Part shown: positions 59,137 through 63,944 of the stretch, piece after piece
How the letters are laid out: each line of letters begins with the position of its first letter
How positions within the stretch are numbered: the first letter of the stretch is position 1
Assembly (NCBI RefSeq): GCF_029889805.1
Contig: NZ_JARANT010000002.1
Span: 1 to 63,944, forward strand
Reading direction: 5' to 3'
Source: Halorubrum sp. Boch-26
GTDB lineage: Archaea; Halobacteriota; Halobacteria; Halobacteriales; Haloferacaceae
DNA length: 63,944 bases
Position numbers and translations under genes: made by a program
Notes under the pieces: model-generated
What the model saw: only the letters and a program-made list of their open reading frames with translations
Told to the model about the DNA's origin: nothing
Databases searched by the model: none

Positions 59137-59509
59137 CGGTGAGGGTGTACCCGCCCTTCCGTCCGTTGTACCGGACGCGGTTGCGATCCTGTAGCGCGTC
59201 GAGCGCGTTCTCCAGCCGCGCCTCGAAATCGCCGACCACGTCCTCGACGAGCTCCTCCCACGAGAGCGGACCGTCGGCGAGTGCGGCTTCCACCCGTGTT
59301 TCGAGGCGGTCACCCCCGGGGTCAGACCCGGTCGGACCGGGTTCCACGGTCTTCTCGGATTCACCCGTCGAGAAGCCGCGGCGACCGGCCTGTACCATCG
59401 TCCTGACGAACTCGCTCTGTGACATCCCGAGCTCGTCCGCGTGGTCCTGCCACCGGCGCTTTTGTTCGGCGGGAACGTACGTCTTCACCGAGCGGCGGTC
59501 GTCGGTCAT
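59129..59509 (-). CDS. DUF5805-like partner of Xer recombinase
   Basis: A 126-residue protein beginning MTDDRRSVKTYVPAEQKRRW, followed by a ribbon-helix-helix-like segment (MSQSEFVRTMVQAGRRGF) and a C-terminal winged-helix-like part (PLSWEELVEDVVGDFEARLE, then RYNGRKGGYTLTDE). It probably binds DNA together with the recombinase it precedes. Confidence 0.78.
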   Translation of the reverse strand: MTDDRRSVKTYVPAEQKRRWQDHADELGMSQSEFVRTMVQAGRRGFSTGESEKTVEPGPTGSDPGGDRLETRVEAALADGPLSWEELVEDVVGDFEARLENALDALQDRNRVRYNGRKGGYTLTDE

Positions 59510-60010
59510 CGTTCGAATTCGACTTCTTCGGCCGGCGTCTTCAATCTATCCCACAATTCCGGATAAAGTCCCTTATACAGAGTTCTGAACCTCTGTTTAG
59601 AGCGTATTCTGTGATATATACTGAATTATAGTACTTATCATATTCAGTGTAGAACTAGTATACAAGATAAATAGTACAGTTGAAGATCGAAACAGTCCGT
59701 TTGAGAAGGTCAAAAAGCGATCGGATCGTTCACTGAGTTGGTCGTCCGGATCCGCCGGGGCGATAGGGGAGTGCTCGATCGTGACATCTCCGGATTCCCG
59801 TTTTGCCGAGGCCACCGCGTCACGGGCGACATCTCAGTCCGTCCCGTTGACTTGGTGTTTCGGTTCCTCGTATCGCCCGTGGCTTCGAGGCCACGAGCTA
59901 CAGTTCGTCGGGTGGTTCGTCCGGTCCCACTCGTCTCGGAAACGATCTGCCCCACTAGTACGTCTCGTCCGCAACGAGTATATTGTATGTCGCTATAAAA
60001 ACTCTCGAGA
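59510..60010. other. intergenic region, AT-rich
   Basis: About 500 bp without a supported gene. The stretch 59580-59720 is strongly AT-rich and could be a promoter or replication-related region. A TGTATGTCGCTATA motif lies at 59984-59997. Confidence 0.4.
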
Positions 60011-60916
60011 TCAGATCCGAATCTCGGAGGTCGCGTCGTCGACGTCGAGGATTGCTATCGCGCGCTCGACCCGTGGATCGCTCTCGGCCGCGTTCCGCAT
60101 CAACACGGTCTCGCTCGGGAAGAGGTGTTCTCCGACGACGAGCCCGTGCTCGCGGGCCGTGGACCCGGTCACGGTGAGGTAGACTCCGAGGCCCGTCCGC
60201 GCGATGCCAGCCTCTTCCTCCTCGTCGGGGCTCGGATAGACGAAGTCGACCCCGTCGAGGGAGTCCGTGCCCAACACCGCGGTGACCAGCCGCTCGTACC
60301 GCGGAGAGATACACAGCGGCCCCTCGTAGCCGGCGAGGAACGCGCGGTCGAGGTCGGTCCCCGGTTCGAGCAGCTCCGGACGGCCCATCAGCGTGTGGTA
60401 GACGGTGTCGCCGAGCCCGTTGACGACGCGAACATCGGTGTCGACGGGATCGATCCGCTCGTTGACGTCGGCGATCTCGCCGAGCCCCTCGGGTCGGATC
60501 CCGACGACCTCCTCCAAGACGAGATCCGCCGAGTCGAATCCGAGCGCGAACTCGTGGGTTCGAAGGGCGCGGAACGGCTCCTCGCGACCGACGAGCTTCA
60601 GTCGCACGTCGCCGATGTCGACGGTCGCGGCGTCGAAGACGATCCGACGGGGCTTCCCGTCGCGGTCGTCGCGCAGCAGCGTGAACTCCGGCTCGGTCGG
60701 GGTGTCCGGGTGGGAGTAGTCGGCCAGCCGCTCGTACGGGCCGTCGTCGGCCTCGACGCGGTCCTTCGTGATCGCCTTCTCATAGCGGAGCGTGTTGCTC
60801 ACGCTGTCCGCGAGTCGCTCCAACCGGTCGTCGCTACCGACGGTCGCGATCCGTTCGAGGACCGCTTCGAGGGGTCGGCCCTTTCGCGGGACGGCGACCG
60901 GTACCGGTTCGCTCAT
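60011..60916 (-). CDS. hypothetical protein with HisG-like N-terminus
   Basis: A 301-residue protein. The opening VPVAVPRKGRPLEAVLERI resembles the first strand and loop of HisG-type phosphoribosyltransferases. LVGREEPFRALRTHEFALGF, then ADLVLEEVVGI suggest a periplasmic-binding-like fold as in HisG. The rest does not match HisG catalytic blocks that I can recall. It could be a diverged relative or an unrelated fold. Confidence 0.6.
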   Translation of the reverse strand: MSEPVPVAVPRKGRPLEAVLERIATVGSDDRLERLADSVSNTLRYEKAITKDRVEADDGPYERLADYSHPDTPTEPEFTLLRDDRDGKPRRIVFDAATVDIGDVRLKLVGREEPFRALRTHEFALGFDSADLVLEEVVGIRPEGLGEIADVNERIDPVDTDVRVVNGLGDTVYHTLMGRPELLEPGTDLDRAFLAGYEGPLCISPRYERLVTAVLGTDSLDGVDFVYPSPDEEEEAGIARTGLGVYLTVTGSTAREHGLVVGEHLFPSETVLMRNAAESDPRVERAIAILDVDDATSEIRI

Positions 60917-60972
60917 TACCCGGAGTGAGGGAGCGCGGCTGAAACGGGTTGCGCTTTCCGTCGGCCCGGGAG

Positions 60973-62730
60973 TTACGGTCCGAACGCCTCGTTGAGCCGC
61001 TTTCGGAACGCCTCCAGCTCCTCCAGATGGTCGTTGATATCGTCGAGCTCCGATTCGACGTCGTCGAGGTCCTCGCCGAGCCGGTCCTCGATCTCCGTCA
61101 GGCGGGTGTCGACCTCTGCGAGGTCATCCCACAGGTCATCGAACTCCTCGTCGAAGCGGCCGAGCCGAGACTCCACGTCGTCGACGCGCTCCGCCGTGGA
61201 CTCGACCGCGGCGGCGGCGTCGTCGACCTCCCCGTACAGCGTCTCGACGTCGTCGCCGACATCGTCGAGCGCCTCGTCGAGCGCGACCGTCTCCTCGTCG
61301 ATCCGCGAGATGTCGTTCGTGACCTCCTCGACCGTCGCCTCCACGTCGCCGACCGTCTCTTCGACGGTCGAGACGGTCGCTTCGACACCGTCGACCCGAT
61401 CGCTGACACCGTCGACCCGATCGCTGACACCGTCGACCCGGTCGGCCACGCCGTCGACCTCCGTCGAGACCGCATCGACGGATTCGTCCACCTGAGAGAC
61501 CGTTCCGCGCAGGTCCTCTCGGTCGGCGTCGGCCGCGTCGACCCTGTCGCCGAGCGCGTCCATCTCGGAGTCGACGCGATCCACCTTCTGGTCGAGCTCG
61601 TCGAGAATCTCCCGTGCCGTCCCCTCGCCGTCGATGAACTCCGCGAGCGCGTCGGCGTACGCCTCGATGTCGGCGACGCTCGACTGAAGGCGAGCGATGC
61701 GGACATCGACGCTCCGCGGAACCCCAACGTCCAACTCGTCTTTGAGGGTATCGAGGTCCTCGTCCGCGACCTCGCTGGAGCGGATCTCGGCCGCCAGGGC
61801 GGCCGCGAGGCCGCTTTCGGGCGACACGCTCGGGGTGGAGGGGTCGTCGGGTTCGGCGGTGCCCTCGTCGCGTTCCATGCCTTCCTCGGGCCGTCGATCC
61901 GCGCCCTCATCTGCGTCGGTCGCGTCGTCGGTTTCGACCGTCTCTCTCGATTCGATCGAGGGCTCGGACTCCGCCGTCGGCTCCGAGTCGTCGACCTCAT
62001 GCGCGTCTTCCTCGGACGCCTCGGGCTCGTCGTCTCGGACAGTGACCGCCGCTGTACCGTCCGCGGACACCGGCCGCGGTTCGGGAGCGTCGGGTTCCTC
62101 GTCGAGATCCGTCGCCTCGGTCACCTCATCCTCGGCTCCCGGCGCCGTAGACGGTTCCGCGTCCGGCGCCGTGGACGATTCAGCGTCCGGTGCCGTGGAC
62201 GATTCAGCGTCCGGCGCCGTGGCCGGTTCCGCGTCCGCCTCGGCCGCCATCGCGTCGTCCGGGTCGCCGAGCGAGTCATCCATGCCGGGGAGGGTTGCAC
62301 GGTCGCCGGAGAGCACCTCCCTGACGGCGTCGGTGTCGCCGGTGCCGAGAACGTCTTCGATCTCCTCCCCGACCGGGACGTGCTCGATCACCGGCGTACC
62401 GAGGAACCCGTCGAGGTCCGGGTCGTCGTCGCGGATCCCGAACACGGTCTCGATCGCGTCGCCCGGGTCGAGCACGCGCTCGAACTCGACGCGGTGGTCT
62501 TTGTACGCCGTCCAGTTCTCGCTCTCGTACTCCGGGTGGAATCCGATGCGGTCCATCGGGAACGACTCGGGAATACGGTCCACGATGCGCACGCGCACGG
62601 GATCCTCGCGGCTCGAGGAGAGCTCGTACATCACCGCGGGTACGGGGAACGCGTCGTCGGTAAAGGATTTCTCGACGCGAATACCGTCCTCGTCGACGGT
62701 CGTCGTCGCTTCTGCCGTCCGTTCGCTCAT
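60973..62730 (-). CDS. large acidic coiled-coil protein with tandem repeats
   Basis: A 585-residue protein. The N-terminal 130 residues look globular (VEKSFTDDAFPVPAVMYELS). Residues about 165-330 are a low-complexity acidic region with repeated APDAESST units. Residues about 345-575 are a long coiled coil of V-D-x-V-x-D-R-V-D-G-V-type heptads (three near-identical DRVDGVS units near 440). It may be a structural or envelope-associated protein. TATA-like AATTTAAGC is about 28 bp upstream. The tandem repeats are visible in the DNA. Confidence 0.7.
   Translation of the reverse strand: MSERTAEATTTVDEDGIRVEKSFTDDAFPVPAVMYELSSSREDPVRVRIVDRIPESFPMDRIGFHPEYESENWTAYKDHRVEFERVLDPGDAIETVFGIRDDDPDLDGFLGTPVIEHVPVGEEIEDVLGTGDTDAVREVLSGDRATLPGMDDSLGDPDDAMAAEADAEPATAPDAESSTAPDAESSTAPDAEPSTAPGAEDEVTEATDLDEEPDAPEPRPVSADGTAAVTVRDDEPEASEEDAHEVDDSEPTAESEPSIESRETVETDDATDADEGADRRPEEGMERDEGTAEPDDPSTPSVSPESGLAAALAAEIRSSEVADEDLDTLKDELDVGVPRSVDVRIARLQSSVADIEAYADALAEFIDGEGTAREILDELDQKVDRVDSEMDALGDRVDAADADREDLRGTVSQVDESVDAVSTEVDGVADRVDGVSDRVDGVSDRVDGVEATVSTVEETVGDVEATVEEVTNDISRIDEETVALDEALDDVGDDVETLYGEVDDAAAAVESTAERVDDVESRLGRFDEEFDDLWDDLAEVDTRLTEIEDRLGEDLDDVESELDDINDHLEELEAFRKRLNEAFGP
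61385..61445. repeat. tandem DNA repeats in coiled-coil gene
   Basis: The unit CACCGTCGACCCGATCGCTGA repeats almost exactly three times, encoding the DRVDGVS units. A second tandem set (GCCGTGGACGATTCAGCGTC) lies at about 62160-62225. Confidence 0.65.
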
Positions 62731-62860
62731 ACCCAGTTACTCCCGGAGCAGGGGCTTAAATTCCACGGGCCGGGTTTCGGGGGTGATAACCACCGAGGCG
62801 CCAAAACCCGCGGTTTCGACCGTCTCATTCGAACTCTCGACGGTTCGCGCGACTCGTCGG

Positions 62861-63694
62861 CTACAGCTCGATCCGGTCACCCGTCTCCACTATCTCCAGC
62901 CGGTTCGGATGTTCGAAGCTCCGCACGTGTTCGTGAAGCGCGGTCGGGTCCGCGGTCAGTCCTTTCCACATGTCCCAGTGCGTCGGAACGAGCCGGTCGA
63001 GTTCGAGGTCGTTCGCCGCCTTCGCGACCTCGTTCTCGTCGCTGTACCACTTCGTCCGGACCGGCTCGCCCGTCTCCTTGTCCGGTATCGCCCCCACAGA
63101 GCCGAACGCGAGGATCCCGAGATCGATGTCGAACTCGTCGGCGAGCCCCGGGAACGACTCCGAGGGCTTGCTGTCCCCGGCGTGGAAGACGGTGCCGGCG
63201 TCGTGTTCGATCACGTACCCGACCGGATGCGTGGCGTCCGAGTCGTGCGTTTCGACGACGCGAACCGTGAACTCGCCGATCTTCAGTTCGTCGCCTTCGG
63301 TCACCTCGAGGAAGGCTTCCTCGTCAACGTCCCACCGATCGGTCCACCGCTCTTCCTCGCGCGCGACCGCGAGCGAGTCGTCGGGCGCGATGAAGTCGGC
63401 GTCGGTGTTCGCGAGGATCGGCGCCTGCGAGGGGCCGTGGACGTGGTCAGTGTGCTCATGGGTCGCGAGTACCGCGTCCGCGACGTCGACGTCGGCGGGA
63501 TCGAAGGGAACCGGAATCATCCGAACCGTGCGAGGCGGGTCCCCCGTGCCCACGTACGGGTCGATCCAGATGACGGTGCCTTCGCTCCCCTTGATCGCGA
63601 AGCCGTTACAGCCCAGATACCACAGCGCCACCGTGTCGGGGTCGGCGTCCGCGACCGCGCGCGGCAGCCAGTCGCCCCAGTCGGAGTCGGCCAT
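62861..63694 (-). CDS. metallo-beta-lactamase-fold hydrolase (UlaG-like)
   Basis: A 277-residue protein with the MBL metal motif ATHEHTDHVHG (HxHxDH), IDPYVG near the N-terminus, GTVFHAGDSKPS and a PTHWDMW segment (final His). The pattern resembles UlaG-type lactonases and related hydrolases. The substrate is not known. AATTATTA about 29 bp upstream may be its TATA box. Confidence 0.85.
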   Translation of the reverse strand: MADSDWGDWLPRAVADADPDTVALWYLGCNGFAIKGSEGTVIWIDPYVGTGDPPRTVRMIPVPFDPADVDVADAVLATHEHTDHVHGPSQAPILANTDADFIAPDDSLAVAREEERWTDRWDVDEEAFLEVTEGDELKIGEFTVRVVETHDSDATHPVGYVIEHDAGTVFHAGDSKPSESFPGLADEFDIDLGILAFGSVGAIPDKETGEPVRTKWYSDENEVAKAANDLELDRLVPTHWDMWKGLTADPTALHEHVRSFEHPNRLEIVETGDRIEL

Positions 63695-63944
63695 GTCACA
63701 CGCTCTGCGGGCGCACGGGGTAATAATTCCGGAGTTTCCCGATTTTCTGACCGATAATAGACAACAGTTCCCCCGTCCGATCCCGATCGAATATATCGTA
63801 TGTCGCTATATGAAATTGGCGCAGCTGACGATCCACAGGTTCGGAGGATAAGCCAGTTTCAGGCCGAATTAGGATCAATTCGTGGTTTTTCTCACCGACC
63901 AGTCCTGATTTGGATCCCTACTGGTCGCATCTACCGGACGAACG
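63695..63944. other. window end, non-coding
   Basis: 250 bp without a supported gene. It contains the promoter of the MBL gene and a CGTATGTCGCTATA motif at 63797-63810. Confidence 0.4.

Noticed and set aside
58102-59509. A second integrative element around the Xer-like recombinase
   Set aside because: No tRNA and no direct repeat found nearby; the recombinase-DUF5805 pair is widespread in haloarchaeal chromosomes and may be cellular.
1-63944. CRISPR array or cas genes
   Set aside because: No regularly spaced direct repeats of 25-40 bp and no cas motifs were seen.

Overview
The window is haloarchaeal chromosome, probably Halorubrum or a close relative (genus call is low confidence). Signs are a GC-rich backbone, very acidic proteins, TATA boxes about 27-30 bp upstream of start codons with almost no leader, Tat signal peptides followed by lipoboxes, and haloarchaea-specific small families (DUF5786-like, DUF5805-like, HTH-10 regulators, a PhiH1-type repressor).

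Layout. 1-2475: a membrane protein, a divergent HTH-10 regulator and a truncated RadA/RecA-like relic. 2465-11700: two segments bounded by IS6-like terminal inverted repeats but without any transposase. The first carries a membrane/winged-helix gene, the second a flavin monooxygenase that looks imported. Between them lies a DctPQM TRAP transporter operon with a DsrE-like gene. 12039-35664: a 23.6 kb integrative element inserted into the 3' end of tRNA-Lys(CTT). An 18 bp direct repeat marks both ends and a tyrosine recombinase sits just inside the left end. 35856-40179: a second, TAXI-type TRAP transporter. 40281-63944: mostly core genes (DHH phosphoesterase with TrkA-N domain, sugar nucleotidyltransferase, DsbA-like lipoprotein, glycosyltransferase, MFS transporter, prephenate dehydrogenase, Rsm22-like methyltransferase, ZIP transporter, SRAP protein, RNase H-like exonuclease, radical SAM/SPASM protein, paired PH-domain proteins, an XerC-like integrase with a DUF5805-like partner, and a UlaG-like metallo-hydrolase).

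The integrative element has three parts. On the left is an integration/regulation operon with overlapping genes (integrase, zinc ribbon, PadR and small proteins) plus PhiH1-like repressors. In the middle is a lower-GC defence region: a BrxC/DUF499-like ATPase, a short PglZ protein, an uncharacterised 148-residue protein, a DUF1156-type DNA methyltransferase with many zinc ribbons, a 131-residue protein, duplicated methylase tails and a PLD-domain protein. On the right is a virus/plasmid-like operon of short overlapping genes encoding a PCNA paralogue, a Topo VI-type TOPRIM protein, an HNH protein, AbrB-like and zinc-finger proteins, next to a second integrase.

The strongest candidate for an undescribed system is the compact ATPase-PglZ-X-methylase module at 19054-26107. 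It has the hallmark BREX/Pgl components but no helicase, BrxA, BrxB, BrxL or PglX beside it.
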